64,000 bases of DNA from Actinomycetes bacterium. GTDB taxonomy: Bacteria > Actinomycetota > Actinomycetes > Propionibacteriales > Propionibacteriaceae. A program made the translations under genes and the position numbers. The stretch is taken from the NCBI GenBank assembly GCA_023442485.1, contig JAEZZG010000003.1, positions 18,588-82,587 of the forward strand. Reading direction: 5' to 3'. A model generated the notes under the pieces. That model saw only the letters and a program-made list of their open reading frames with translations, searched no databases and was not told where the DNA came from. Each line of letters begins with the position of its first letter. Position 1 is the first letter of the stretch. This document shows positions 8,200 through 17,688 of this stretch, in pieces.

Positions 8200-8340
8200 C
8201 TGGTGTAGCCGGGGACCTGAGTAGCTGGTCTAGACAGTGTAACCGGCGACTCGGGTAACTGGTGTAGCCGGGGACCTGGGTAACTGGTCTAGCCGATATA
8301 GCAGAGGAACCCTGGCCAAATGGTACAGCGGATTTCGCTG
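8175..8340 (+). repeat. Degenerate minisatellite, units beginning GGTNNAGCC
   Basis: About six units begin with GGTACAGCC, GGTGTAGCC or GGTCTAGCC-like cores at about 8175, 8202, 8227, 8261, 8286 and 8322, spaced 25-36 bases. A 26-base stretch at 8194-8219 recurs exactly at 8253-8278. The array starts inside the phosphoribosyltransferase coding end and fills the gap before the terminator. Confidence 0.7.
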
Positions 8341-8367
8341 GGTTCGCCGAGTTAGCCGGTAACGCGT

Positions 8368-8414
8368 GATCCCCCGGGGTTGGCTAGGCTCGTGTGAGCC
8401 GGCCCCGGGGGATC
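8368..8414. terminator. Bidirectional terminator hairpin
   Basis: Arms 8368-8384 and 8398-8414 pair over 17 bases with two mismatches, around a 13-base loop. The stem contains CCCCCGGGG runs, and a T-rich GTTGTCTTGTT follows on the + strand. It lies between two convergent genes, the phosphoribosyltransferase and the M18 aminopeptidase. Confidence 0.75.
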
Positions 8415-8461
8415 GTTGTCTTGTTACGGCTGCCTGAGGGTGCAGCTTGCGGTTTATCGCC

Positions 8462-9793
8462 CTACTCCCCCATCCAAAAGGCCTTCATCGCCTTGCTTAG
8501 CAGGAGGGGATCATCGACCCCGCACGTCTCCCGAGCGGAGTGCATCGCTAACAGACCGATGCCCACATCCACCGTCAATAACCCCATCCGGGTGGCTGTC
8601 AATGGGCCGATCGTGGTGCCGCAGGTGACGTCGTTATTCGACACGAAGAACTGGCTCGGCACCTCGGCATCGGCGCAGGCCCGCAACCAGATTTGGGTGC
8701 CGAGTGCGTCCGTGGCGTAGCGATGCTGGGCATTCACCTTGACCAACGGGCCACCGTTGAGAATTGGGCGGTTGACGACGTCAAACTTCTCCAGATAGTT
8801 CGGGTTGAGCCCATGACCGGCATCGGCAGAGACACACACCGACCGCGCCAACAATGCCCGATAGCGATCACCAGTAAAGCCGAGCCCAGCGGCAATTCTT
8901 ACGACGATGTCCTCCAAGAAGGGACCGCAGGCACCGGTGCGCGTAGAGGACCCGATCTCCTCGTGATCAAAACAGGCCATCACGGCGATGTCGGAAGGAT
9001 CGGTGATCTCAACTAATGCCCTGACTGAGGGGAAGACCGAGCTGAGGTTATCCATGCGTCGCGACCCGAACATGTCGGCGTTGATGCCGAAAACCTGGGG
9101 CGCCTCCGTCGGGAAGGTCAGTAAATCCCAGAAAGCTACTTGGCCAGGATCGATCCCGGCCAAATCGCAGAGATACTCGATGAGATCAAGGCCAGGATCG
9201 CTGTACCCGGCGAGAGGGGTCAGGTGGCGTTGCTTGGACAGGGATAAGGAATCATTTTGGGTCCGGTCCAAATGCGGGGGTAGTTGGGGGATTTTCAATA
9301 TCGGGCCAGATTCAACCAGGTGAACCTGACCGTCGCTGGTGACAATCCGTCCAGCAACACCTAGCTCCCGGTCAAGCCACGAGTTGAGCAAGGGGCCGCC
9401 ATAGATTTCGACATCGATTGTCTGACAGGGCCCTTCCGTCATCGATGGGTTTGGTTTGATCGAAAACCCGGGTGAATCTGTGTGTGATCCGACGACGCGA
9501 AACCGGGTCGAGTCGCTGACCTTGGCCGGGGTGTGCCATGCGATCAGTGCCCCTTCTCGGCGAACGAAGTGCCTGCCTTCGACATCTGGCAATCCTGCCG
9601 TCCCGGAGCCTCGATCAGCTCCACCCGCCCACGGCCGGGTCTCGTCAAGCTCGGTGTAGCCAGCCGCCGTCAACTCCTTCGCGAGGGCCTGGACGGTATG
9701 GTACGAGGTCGCCGACTGGGTGATGAAATCGGAGAACTGGTCGATGAAGTGACGCGATTCTAAGCTAGCCATAGCTGTTAGACAATCATGCAT
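8462..9793 (-). CDS. M18-family aminopeptidase
   Basis: This is a 443-residue metalloaminopeptidase of peptidase family M18 (PepC/aspartyl aminopeptidase type, bacterial ApeB). Seen motifs are GSHTDSPGF (first metal histidine), the downstream RRMDNLSS, HEEIGSSTRTGA with the catalytic glutamate pair, and a C-terminal CGTTIGPLTATRMGL with MHSARE. Family members form large tetrahedral dodecamers and trim N-terminal residues from peptides in the cytosol using two zinc or cobalt ions. An internal ATG at 9772 (MASLESRHF) is a plausible alternative start; the first residues MHDCLTA look unusual. It is monocistronic and ends at a strong shared terminator. Confidence 0.9.
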   Translation of the reverse strand: MHDCLTAMASLESRHFIDQFSDFITQSATSYHTVQALAKELTAAGYTELDETRPWAGGADRGSGTAGLPDVEGRHFVRREGALIAWHTPAKVSDSTRFRVVGSHTDSPGFSIKPNPSMTEGPCQTIDVEIYGGPLLNSWLDRELGVAGRIVTSDGQVHLVESGPILKIPQLPPHLDRTQNDSLSLSKQRHLTPLAGYSDPGLDLIEYLCDLAGIDPGQVAFWDLLTFPTEAPQVFGINADMFGSRRMDNLSSVFPSVRALVEITDPSDIAVMACFDHEEIGSSTRTGACGPFLEDIVVRIAAGLGFTGDRYRALLARSVCVSADAGHGLNPNYLEKFDVVNRPILNGGPLVKVNAQHRYATDALGTQIWLRACADAEVPSQFFVSNNDVTCGTTIGPLTATRMGLLTVDVGIGLLAMHSARETCGVDDPLLLSKAMKAFWMGE

Positions 9794-10282
9794 CTCATTT
9801 ACCTGCCTTTTGACTAGGTGTTTTATCGAGTCTCATTGATTCCATGCGCAATATATGCAACTGGACCACAACTCGATAACGTCACCTTTGGTGGCTCGAG
9901 CACCCCATTATAAGGGGTGTGGGTTATCGGTATCGGCTAAAACACACCCGGGCGAAGGGAACACGTCGATGAGCTTCAGCAACAATGGTGGATAGGCCGA
10001 TAGTCACGCTCGAAGCGCTCACAGCAGGCCGTTACGTCTTTTGGTACCGACGCTGATGACCGCCAACGCGACCGTCAAGGAACGCTCATGGGCCCATCAA
10101 CTAAGAAAGCGCCCGGGCCACAAGACAGGCACCTTCGCCCTAACTGGCGGTTTAGGGCTTCGGCTTCCGCATCGGTGCGGATCACATTCCTGGTCAGTTG
10201 ACTCGGTCTTCTAGGCAACGCAAACTCTCAACCACCCCGTGTTGAACCGAGTCGCTCCGGGCAAAACCGAGACGATGGAGTC
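9794..10282. other. 489-base gap between divergent genes, with hairpins
   Basis: No coding frame is convincing here. It must hold the promoters of the M18 gene (leftward) and rmuC (rightward). Three inverted repeats are visible: CACCCC-ATTATAA-GGGGTG at 9901-9919, GCCCTAA with TTAGGGC at 10137-10158, and CCGCA-TCGG-TGCGG at 10167-10180. The last two stand side by side and could belong to a leader RNA of rmuC, but I see no known riboswitch core. Confidence 0.4.
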
Positions 10283-11608
10283 ATGTCCTCATCTGCCCTA
10301 GACCTCATCCTGGTTCCCATGACGGCCCTGACCACGCCCTTGGAGTCTGCTACGGCGCCTCTCGTTATCGCCTTCATCATAGGGATCGCGCTCGGTGCGG
10401 CGATAGTGGGGTGGCGGTCCAGCCAGGCCGTCAGCAACGCGAAGATTGGGCAGGCACAGCTCTTAGCCGAGTTGGCCACCGCGCAAGCCTCACTGACGGC
10501 CTTAGAGCAGACAGCCAGCACCTCCGATGCTGCGTCGGCTGAGATGATCGAAAGATTCAAGTTGATCTCTCAGGAGGTATTGGAGAATCAACAGACCCGT
10601 GCCGATCAGGTCAGTGACCACCGTCTTCACCAGACGGCGCAGCTACTCACCCCGATGTCACAACTCCTCGAAAGGCTTGATCAGCGACTCGGCGAGGTGG
10701 AAAGAGACCGGGTGAAGTGGCAGACCCAGCTCTCGTCCGAGGTTAAAAACGTCACTGCTTCGACGGCTGCGCTCGGCGCCCAAACCCAGGCATTGGCCCA
10801 TGCGCTCACCAAACCGCAGGTGCGCGGGGCATGGGGAGAGACTCAACTAACCAGAATCATCGAGGCAGCCGGAATGGTCGAGCACTGCGATTTCTCCACC
10901 CAGGAATCGACGTCCACCGCCGACAAACGTCAACGCCCCGACCTGACTGTCTTCCTAGAGGGAGGTCGCAGAATCTACGTCGATTCTAAGGTGCCACTGG
11001 AGGCGTTCTTGGACGCCCAAGCGGCCGCCACCGAAACCGAGCGCACCGCCGACATGAAGCGCTTCATCAAACACGTCACCACCCACATTGATCAGTTAGC
11101 TAGCAAAGAGTATTGGTCAATCTCGGATTCCAGCCCAGAGTTCACCGTCCTCTTTGTCCCCTCGGACGCCTTCTTGATCGATGCCTTACAAGTGTCTGCC
11201 ACCCTGGTCGAGTATGCGGCTGAACGCAGGATCGTCTTGGCCTCACCGACAATCCTGATTGCCTTGTTGAAGACGATTGCCTACGGGTGGAAACAGTTTG
11301 ACCTCAACCACAACGCCAACCAGGTACTCTGCCTGTCACGCGAACTCGTCGACCGTGTTCGGGTTCTATTCACCCACGTCGGCACCGTCGGCAAGGAACT
11401 CGATAAGGCCGTGCACAGCTACAACAACGCGGTGGCGTCGTGGCAGTCACGCGGATCAGTCACGGCACGCAAGCTATGGGAGCTATCAGTCCATGGCACA
11501 GAACCGGTCAACCTAGACCCTGTCGACAAGGTTCCGATCAACCTCACCGAAGATTCACCGAGCCGGACTTTCTCTGATCATCAACTTGGAAGCACAATAG
11601 CTAAGTGA
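10283..11608 (+). CDS. rmuC: DNA recombination protein RmuC
   Basis: The 441-residue protein has an N-terminal membrane helix (about residues 27-46), a coiled-coil region to about 170, and the conserved RmuC nuclease-like core with VRGAWGETQLTRIIEAAG, RPDLTVFLEGGRRIYVDSKVPL, SPEFTVLFVPSD and ASPTILIALLKTIAYGW. RmuC limits inversions between short inverted repeats in E. coli and is related to restriction-type nucleases. The ribosome site GGAG is only two bases from ATG, so initiation may be weak or start elsewhere. The stop overlaps the GTG of ilvA by four bases, indicating coupling, although the two functions are unrelated. Confidence 0.92.
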   Translation: MSSSALDLILVPMTALTTPLESATAPLVIAFIIGIALGAAIVGWRSSQAVSNAKIGQAQLLAELATAQASLTALEQTASTSDAASAEMIERFKLISQEVLENQQTRADQVSDHRLHQTAQLLTPMSQLLERLDQRLGEVERDRVKWQTQLSSEVKNVTASTAALGAQTQALAHALTKPQVRGAWGETQLTRIIEAAGMVEHCDFSTQESTSTADKRQRPDLTVFLEGGRRIYVDSKVPLEAFLDAQAAATETERTADMKRFIKHVTTHIDQLASKEYWSISDSSPEFTVLFVPSDAFLIDALQVSATLVEYAAERRIVLASPTILIALLKTIAYGWKQFDLNHNANQVLCLSRELVDRVRVLFTHVGTVGKELDKAVHSYNNAVASWQSRGSVTARKLWELSVHGTEPVNLDPVDKVPINLTEDSPSRTFSDHQLGSTIAK

Positions 11609-12870
11609 CTCTGACCGAAATTGCCAACGCGATCGAAACCGCCGCCGAGACCCTGAACGGAGTGACCCAAGTCACCCCGATCCAATTCAACCAGCGCCTC
11701 TCCCAAGCGACCGGGGCCAATGTGTGGATCAAACGCGAAGATCTCCAGCCAGTGCGCTCCTATAAGCTTCGCGGCGCCTACACCCTGATGAGTTCATTGA
11801 ACCCGACGGAGCGAGCAGCAGGGGTGGTGTGTGCCTCGGCAGGCAACCACGGCCAAGGCGTGGCGTGGAGCTGCGCGAAACTCGGCATCAACGGCAAAGT
11901 GTTCATTCCCGCCACTACCCCACGTCAGAAGCGATCCCGGATGATCGATCTTGGCCAAGGTCACATCGAACTGGTCGAAGTTGGTGACACCTACGACGAA
12001 GCGTCGGCAGCTTGCCAGGAATATGTGCAAGAAACTGGGGCTAGCTTGATTCCAGCCTTCGACGATCCGACGGTGATCTCTGGCCAGGGTACCGTGGCGA
12101 AAGAAATCTGCGAGCAGTTGCCTACCCCGCCTGGAGTTGTCCTGGTGCCGGTCGGTGGCGGCGGCTTACTGGCAGGGGTGACGGCATGGTTTCGCACCCA
12201 TTCACCACAGACGCGGATCATCGGAGTCGAACCCGCCGGGGCAACCTCGATGAAGGCCGCGATCGAGTTTGGCGCCCCGGTATCCCTAGCGTCCATCGAC
12301 ACCTTCGTCGACGGCGCTGCCGTCGGGCGTGCCGGGAAGATCACCTTCGAGTTGCTCCGTCATGCCGACGTTGAGTTAGTGGCTGTGCCCGAGGGCGAAG
12401 TCTGCACCGAGATGTTGTCGATGTATCAGGTGGACGGAATCATCGCCGAACCCGCCGGGGCCCTGGCCGCCGCTGCCTTACCCACCGGCCCCCTCGACAT
12501 CGACTTGGGGATCACCCCGGGCGAAACCGTCGTGGCGATCCTGTCTGGCGGAAATAACGACGTGCTGCGCTATGCCGAAATCGTGGAACGCTCAAAGGTT
12601 TACGAGGGCCGCCAGCACTACTTCCTGGTGAACTTCTACCAGGAGCCGGGTGCTTTGCGTCGCTTCCTCGATTCCATTCTCGGCCCAGACGATGACATCA
12701 CCCGGTTTGAATACATCAAGAGGACCAATCGCGACACCGGACCGGCACTGGTTGGCGTCGAACTAGGCGACCCGCGCGACTATCCTGCCCTGCTGGCTAG
12801 AATCGACGAGAGCTTCCTCGACATTGAAATCCTCAACCCCGACACCCCGGAGTACCGCTTCTTGGTTTAG
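11605..12870 (+). CDS. ilvA: Threonine ammonia-lyase
   Basis: This 421-residue PLP enzyme deaminates threonine to 2-oxobutanoate, the first step to isoleucine. The PLP lysine lies in RSYKLRGAY, the phosphate-binding glycine loop is VPVGGGGLLAG, and SAGNHGQGVAW is present. After about residue 330 there is a single ACT-like regulatory domain (HYFLVNFYQEPGALRRFL), as in the short biosynthetic form of Bacillus and Corynebacterium. The length fits that class rather than the 510-residue E. coli enzyme. The GTG start overlaps the rmuC stop. It converges on ispH with only 15 bases between stops. Confidence 0.93.
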   Translation: MTLTEIANAIETAAETLNGVTQVTPIQFNQRLSQATGANVWIKREDLQPVRSYKLRGAYTLMSSLNPTERAAGVVCASAGNHGQGVAWSCAKLGINGKVFIPATTPRQKRSRMIDLGQGHIELVEVGDTYDEASAACQEYVQETGASLIPAFDDPTVISGQGTVAKEICEQLPTPPGVVLVPVGGGGLLAGVTAWFRTHSPQTRIIGVEPAGATSMKAAIEFGAPVSLASIDTFVDGAAVGRAGKITFELLRHADVELVAVPEGEVCTEMLSMYQVDGIIAEPAGALAAAALPTGPLDIDLGITPGETVVAILSGGNNDVLRYAEIVERSKVYEGRQHYFLVNFYQEPGALRRFLDSILGPDDDITRFEYIKRTNRDTGPALVGVELGDPRDYPALLARIDESFLDIEILNPDTPEYRFLV

Positions 12871-12885
12871 GGCTGAGCAGGCGAA

Positions 12886-13857
12886 TCAGCCCCGGTCGCG
12901 GGCGGCTTTCAAGTCGCGGCGCAGTGACGGGGGCAGGGCGAAACTCAGCGATTCCTCGATCAATACATCCTCTTGGGCTGGCGGGAACCCCATCTCCTGA
13001 AGATAGTTCAGCACCCCTTGTACCAGGGAATCTGGGACCGACGCCCCAGAGGTCACCCCGACACTGGTGACACCGTCCAGCCAGGCGGGATCAACCTCGG
13101 ATACGTCATCGACCCGGTACGCCCGCTCGGCCCCATTCTCGCGAGCCACTTCGACTAGTCGCACCGAGTTCGACGAGTTCCGCGACCCCACCACGATCAC
13201 CACCTGGCAGTGGCTAGCAAGCTGCTTCACCGCTGATTGACGGTTCTGGGTGGCGTAGCAAATGTCGTCGCTGGGTGGATCAATCAACTGCGGGAATCTT
13301 TCTCGCAACGCCGTGACGGTATCTCGGGTTTCATCGACCGACAAGGTGGTTTGGCTAAGCCACGCCACGGACGCGTCCTCAGCAACCTCCACATCTGCGA
13401 CCTGTTCTGGGTGTTCAACCAAGGTGATGTGGTCGGGGGCCTCACCCGTCGTGCCCTCGACCTCCTCATGGCCGGAATGGCCGATCAGGAAAATCTGGTG
13501 GCCCTCCTTAGCGAAACGCTTGGCTTCGTGGTGGACCTTGGTAACCAACGGGCAGGTGGCGTCAATCGTCATCAGACCAAGCTGTTGGGCTTCTTCGCGT
13601 ACCTGGGGTGAGACTCCGTGGGCGGAAAAGACAACGGTGGCCCCTTGTGGGACCTGATCGAGTTCGTCCACGAAGATCGCACCTTGGCCTTCTAAGGTCT
13701 CCACCACATGTTTGTTGTGAACGATCTGCTTGCGAACGTAGACCGGCGGGCCGTACAGCTCCAAGGCCTTCTCGACGGTCACCACGGCACGGTCAACACC
13801 GGCGCAGTATCCTCGTGGCGCAGCCAGGTAGAGACGCTTAGCAGGGTCTGGATTCAT
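12886..13857 (-). CDS. ispH: 4-hydroxy-3-methylbut-2-enyl diphosphate reductase
   Basis: IspH is the last enzyme of the MEP isoprenoid pathway and carries a 4Fe-4S cluster. The three cluster cysteines are in [24 protein letters not shown] and [11 protein letters not shown]. Further family signatures are [16 protein letters not shown] and [15 protein letters not shown] 13857 gives 323 residues, near the usual length. An upstream in-frame ATG at 13944 would add a non-conserved leader and overlap the xseA start on the other strand. It is divergent from xseA with an 85-base gap that must hold both promoters. Together with ispE in this window it shows that the organism uses the MEP route. Confidence 0.94.
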   Translation of the reverse strand: MNPDPAKRLYLAAPRGYCAGVDRAVVTVEKALELYGPPVYVRKQIVHNKHVVETLEGQGAIFVDELDQVPQGATVVFSAHGVSPQVREEAQQLGLMTIDATCPLVTKVHHEAKRFAKEGHQIFLIGHSGHEEVEGTTGEAPDHITLVEHPEQVADVEVAEDASVAWLSQTTLSVDETRDTVTALRERFPQLIDPPSDDICYATQNRQSAVKQLASHCQVVIVVGSRNSSNSVRLVEVARENGAERAYRVDDVSEVDPAWLDGVTSVGVTSGASVPDSLVQGVLNYLQEMGFPPAQEDVLIEESLSFALPPSLRRDLKAARDRG

Positions 13858-13942
13858 GGTGCCAGTGTAGTTGGTGATTTCGCTATCCACGACCCTGCTA
13901 CCCGCCACCAGAGGAGTCCGGATGGGCTGGTAGGGTGGGTTC

Positions 13943-15175
13943 ATGACCGAAACTCAGACACCGGATGGGGCAAAGCCTGCCTCGCTGGCCTCCGTTGTTA
14001 CCCAACTTAAGAACTGGGTGGAAAGGCTCGGCCAGATCTGGATCGAGGCCGACGTCATCCAGTTGAAGAGACGCCAACAGGTCACCCAGTTCCTCACCAT
14101 CAGAGACCCTTACGAAGAAGTCTCGGCTACGTTGACGTGTTCCAAATTCGTCCTCGACAAAGCCGGGCCGGTGATGGAAAACTCCCGGATTTATGCCCTC
14201 GTCCATCCTCAGGTGTGGAAGAAGACGACGAATCTGGCCTTCTCGTGCACCGAGATCAAGATCGCTGGCGAAGGGCTATTGCTGGCCGATCTCGAACGTC
14301 TCAAGATGAAGTTGCACGCAGAGGGGCTCTTCGACGATAGCCACAAGAAACCGCTTCCGATCCTGCCAAACCGGATCGGCGTGATCACCGGAGCGAAGTC
14401 TGCCGCCGAGCAAGACGTCATCACCAATATCCGCAGCAAATGGCCGAATGCGCCGATCACGGTGATGCATTCCCTGGTTCAAGGCGTCAACGCCGTACCC
14501 GAAGTCATTCGCTGCCTGGCCTACCTCGACGCCAACCCTGACATCGACGTCATCATCATCGCTCGCGGCGGCGGCTCCCTCGAAGACCTCCTCCCCTTCT
14601 CCAACGAAGGCCTCGTCAGAGCTGTTTTTGCAGCCAAGACGCCAGTGGTGTCGGCGATCGGACACGAACCCGACACCCCGATCCTCGACTTGGTTGCTGA
14701 CTACCGGGCGGCTACCCCCACCGCCGCAGGCAAGGCCGTCGTCCCCAACAAAGCCGAGGAAATGCAGATCATCGACACCAACCGGGTGCGGCTACGCAAC
14801 GCCTGGGAACGTCGATTTGCAGCAGAGCGGGAGTTGATCAACCACTTGAAGGCTCGCCCGGTGCTGCAGAGCCCCGAACGCACCATCCAAGCCCACCGCG
14901 ACACCCTCAACCAGGTCCACGAACGGATGAACGCCTCGGCTAAAGCGAAACTACAACTAGTCCGGGCTGATCTGCGCACGCTGACGAGTCAACTGCGCGC
15001 CATGTCCCCAGAGGCAACCCTGGGGCGCGGCTACTGCGTCGTCTTCCGTGACGACCAGCCGATTACATCCATCGATGCGCTCAAACCCGGAGACGCTTTG
15101 ACCACTGTCTTAGCTGACGGACGCGTCCTCTCCACGGTTGATACAACATCGCCGACACCAGGTTTGAACCTGTGA
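13943..15175 (+). CDS. xseA: Exodeoxyribonuclease VII large subunit
   Basis: The 410-residue protein has the N-terminal OB-fold ([20 protein letters not shown]...), then the catalytic core with [32 protein letters not shown] and [20 protein letters not shown], and a C-terminal helical and small domain with LGRGYCVV. ExoVII degrades single-stranded DNA in both directions and needs several XseB subunits per XseA. The xseB gene follows, with 86 bases between the xseA stop and the preferred xseB ATG. The OB-fold is somewhat divergent from the E. coli form but usual for actinobacteria. Confidence 0.93.
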   Translation: MTETQTPDGAKPASLASVVTQLKNWVERLGQIWIEADVIQLKRRQQVTQFLTIRDPYEEVSATLTCSKFVLDKAGPVMENSRIYALVHPQVWKKTTNLAFSCTEIKIAGEGLLLADLERLKMKLHAEGLFDDSHKKPLPILPNRIGVITGAKSAAEQDVITNIRSKWPNAPITVMHSLVQGVNAVPEVIRCLAYLDANPDIDVIIIARGGGSLEDLLPFSNEGLVRAVFAAKTPVVSAIGHEPDTPILDLVADYRAATPTAAGKAVVPNKAEEMQIIDTNRVRLRNAWERRFAAERELINHLKARPVLQSPERTIQAHRDTLNQVHERMNASAKAKLQLVRADLRTLTSQLRAMSPEATLGRGYCVVFRDDQPITSIDALKPGDALTTVLADGRVLSTVDTTSPTPGLNL

Positions 15176-15261
15176 CGGTTGCAGGCTTGGGTGGCCAAAC
15201 CCCAGAACACAACACCAACCTCACCACCACCGTTCACTCACCGAAGGAAACTGAGAAAGAG

Positions 15262-15519
15262 ATGACCGATATTGTCAACCAAACCCCGGAACCGGCAGAT
15301 GTCGATTCATTGAGCTACGAACAGGCTCGCGACGAGTTGCGCGCCATCGTGACCGAGATGGAAGCCGGTAATGGCTCCCTCGACGAAGTGCTTGGGCTAT
15401 TCAAACGCGGATCGGCCTTAGCTCAACGCTGTTCCGACCTCCTCGACCGGGCCGAATCCGAAGTCGTCACGATTGAGCAAGGATCGGTGCCTGCACCTGA
15501 TCCAGACGGGCTCGCCTAA
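15262..15519 (+). CDS. xseB: Exodeoxyribonuclease VII small subunit
   Basis: This 85-residue protein contains LSYEQARDELRAIVTEMEAG and SLDEVLGLFKRGSALAQRC, the two-helix hairpin typical of XseB, which wraps around XseA. The short C-terminal tail is variable in the family. ATG 15262 has a purine-rich GAGAAAGAG directly upstream and gives the expected size. A longer in-frame GTG at 15172 would overlap the xseA stop by four bases but adds 30 residues of non-conserved sequence. Confidence 0.92.
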   Translation: MTDIVNQTPEPADVDSLSYEQARDELRAIVTEMEAGNGSLDEVLGLFKRGSALAQRCSDLLDRAESEVVTIEQGSVPAPDPDGLA

Positions 15520-15705
15520 AGACTTGCCCGGTAAGTGGAAGCCGACGTCTCACTACTGCCCCACCTCGCAGACATCCATCCCCACAGTCTCGCCACGAGG
15601 TGGTGTCATCACAGCATCGTCTGCTTCAACACACTAAGGTAAATACCGCGCGCCACCGCTGGCCCGTCCCTGCCCCGATCTACTCCTCGACCCCAAACAA
15701 AGACT

Positions 15706-16815
15706 GTGAAATTTTCTGACTACGCACCCAATGGGCTGCTCCGGCACCCCCTGTTGAGGCGCCTTCCCACGAACCACTACGCGTTGATGAAAGTCGCCCA
15801 TGTCGACCACGTCGGTCAACTGCTTCCATCTCAAGTTCGTGACGTCACCGAGTTGATTACCAGTTTCTTTCTACGCGAGGACGAAGACCGCGACGCTTTG
15901 GAATCCGAGTACACCCCCGCCTACGAATCCCTCGGTGAAGCCTGGTCGAACCTGGTGGTGACCTTGCGCGTAGCCATGGACCACGGGGAACGTCTGTGGG
16001 TGCTCTCCTTCCCCGAATCAGTGTCGATCCCGGAACACCCAGTCATCCCACTGGACTGTTTTCATGATCTGTCTTACCCGCCAAGAACGGACATTGACCA
16101 CCGGGTTGAGCCGATCAAGTTCAGACGTGGCCGAGGCCACGGGGTCGCCCAGGTGTCGCGGGCGATTCGAGCCCAGGCGAAGGCAGCCCGCAAACTTCCC
16201 CCCAACCACCCGAGTCTGCATTCGCGGGTGTGGGGGTTGAGCCCCTTTGATTTGGTGATGCGCCTGCTGGATTACGCCCACAACCTGCCGCAGATGTGGG
16301 TGAGCCAGCTACATTCTGCCCTCGAAGGCGTCGATTCCCAGTACCTACCCCATGACGTCATTGACAGACTCACTGAGGCGAAGATTCCGGTGGCGCTTCG
16401 CTCGAAGCTATCTCGCTTCCTGCTCAACCCCAAGACGATCACCTATATCGTCGTGCTGATCTATTCAACCTTGCGGGTGTTGCCGGTCTCTTTGGTCAAG
16501 CACTTCCACGGTTCATTGTTGGTGTTGTGGACGATAGATATCCTCACCGCCATCCCCTACACCTGGGGCGTCTTAGCCGTGATCACCGCCAAACATATCC
16601 GCACCCGAATCGCGGGCCTGATTATCGCCGGAGTGACCTTTATCGCGCCATACATCTATTTTTGGATGCACGGACGCCACTACCCTCCGATAGTGAATCT
16701 AGTCGTCACCATCATGATCGTCTCCGGCATCGGCCTGGAAGTGTACCGATACCTACGCGAGCGCGCCTTGATCCGCGGGCTACGGATGCCCCATTACGGT
16801 GCCACTTCCGGCTAG
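15706..16815 (+). CDS. Unrecognised protein with four C-terminal membrane helices
   Basis: I do not recognise this 369-residue protein. Residues 1-215 look soluble and basic, without an export signal. About four hydrophobic helices follow between roughly 230 and 350 (ITYIVVLIYSTLRVLPVSLV, LLVLWTIDILTAIPYTWGVL, IAGLIIAGVTFIAPYIYFW, IVNLVVTIMIVSGIGLEVY), with a short basic tail. The start is GTG 15706 and no strong ribosome site is visible. It converges on a CDP-alcohol phosphatidyltransferase gene, overlapping its end by four bases. No function can be inferred. Confidence 0.6.
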   Translation: MKFSDYAPNGLLRHPLLRRLPTNHYALMKVAHVDHVGQLLPSQVRDVTELITSFFLREDEDRDALESEYTPAYESLGEAWSNLVVTLRVAMDHGERLWVLSFPESVSIPEHPVIPLDCFHDLSYPPRTDIDHRVEPIKFRRGRGHGVAQVSRAIRAQAKAARKLPPNHPSLHSRVWGLSPFDLVMRLLDYAHNLPQMWVSQLHSALEGVDSQYLPHDVIDRLTEAKIPVALRSKLSRFLLNPKTITYIVVLIYSTLRVLPVSLVKHFHGSLLVLWTIDILTAIPYTWGVLAVITAKHIRTRIAGLIIAGVTFIAPYIYFWMHGRHYPPIVNLVVTIMIVSGIGLEVYRYLRERALIRGLRMPHYGATSG

Positions 16816-17564
16816 GCCCGGGCCTCAGCTAGCTCACGGCGCAAGGTGAAGGTGCGCACTGCCCCCACTCCGAGGAAGTACAGACCAGCCGCCCACCACA
16901 CGATCATCAAGATCACTGGCTTGGCAGGGGCGATGACGGTCATCCAAATCGTGCACACCAGCCACACCACCGTCACCGGGATGTTGACCGCCATTCCCTT
17001 CTTCACTCGGAAGGGATGGACGAACTGAATCGGGACCAGAGTCAGCACGGACATCACCACAACGACGATGGCATTCAGCCATGCTGGCAGACCGAGTAGA
17101 TAGAGGTAGAGGACGACGACGTTCCAGGCGGCGGGGAACCCCACGAAGAAGTATTCGCTGGATTTAGCCTTGAGGTTGCAATAGCAGAACATGGACGATA
17201 CACACACCAGCAAGAGCAAGATGCCAGCGATGATCCACGATCCCAGACGGATATGCAGGTACATGAAGACGGCGGGGATGAAGGTCCAGGTGAGGTAGTC
17301 GACGACGTTATCGAGGGTGGTCCCGTCAAACCACGGGATGACCTCTTTGACCCGGAACTTGCGCGCTAAGGTCCCGTCTAGACCATCGACGACCAGGGCG
17401 ACACCGAGCCAGCCCCACATGGCTAAGAAATGCCCGTGACTCATGGCGACGATGGCGAGGCAAGCCCACACCAATCCAGTCAAAGTGAAGGCATGGACGC
17501 TCCATGCTGCCAGCCGCTGGGCAGGCGTGAACTGATCGGCGGTAGTTTCCTGAGCCTGTTCCAT
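16812..17564 (-). CDS. CDP-alcohol phosphatidyltransferase, phosphatidylcholine-synthase-like
   Basis: The 250-residue protein has about eight membrane helices and the CDP-alcohol transferase signature, here VDGLDGTLARKF, then GTTLDNVVDYLTW after a 12-residue spacer. The longer spacer and the VVDY context resemble phosphatidylcholine synthase (Pcs), which joins choline directly to CDP-diacylglycerol, rather than PgsA or PssA, whose spacer is 8-9 residues. If so, the organism can make phosphatidylcholine from imported choline. The acceptor alcohol is inferred only from motif spacing. The ATG at 17564 has a GGAGG-like site upstream (reverse strand of 17573-17580). Confidence 0.75.
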   Translation of the reverse strand: MEQAQETTADQFTPAQRLAAWSVHAFTLTGLVWACLAIVAMSHGHFLAMWGWLGVALVVDGLDGTLARKFRVKEVIPWFDGTTLDNVVDYLTWTFIPAVFMYLHIRLGSWIIAGILLLLVCVSSMFCYCNLKAKSSEYFFVGFPAAWNVVVLYLYLLGLPAWLNAIVVVVMSVLTLVPIQFVHPFRVKKGMAVNIPVTVVWLVCTIWMTVIAPAKPVILMIVWWAAGLYFLGVGAVRTFTLRRELAEARA

Positions 17565-17688
17565 CGTGGCTCATCCTCCCGAAACGTGAGCTGGGCAATT
17601 ACCAGGAAAGAATATGCCACCCAGACCGCTTCGAGCATCTTTATTGCACGACCTCGGCCTCTTCCGCGCCTTTTGCCCTACACGGCGA

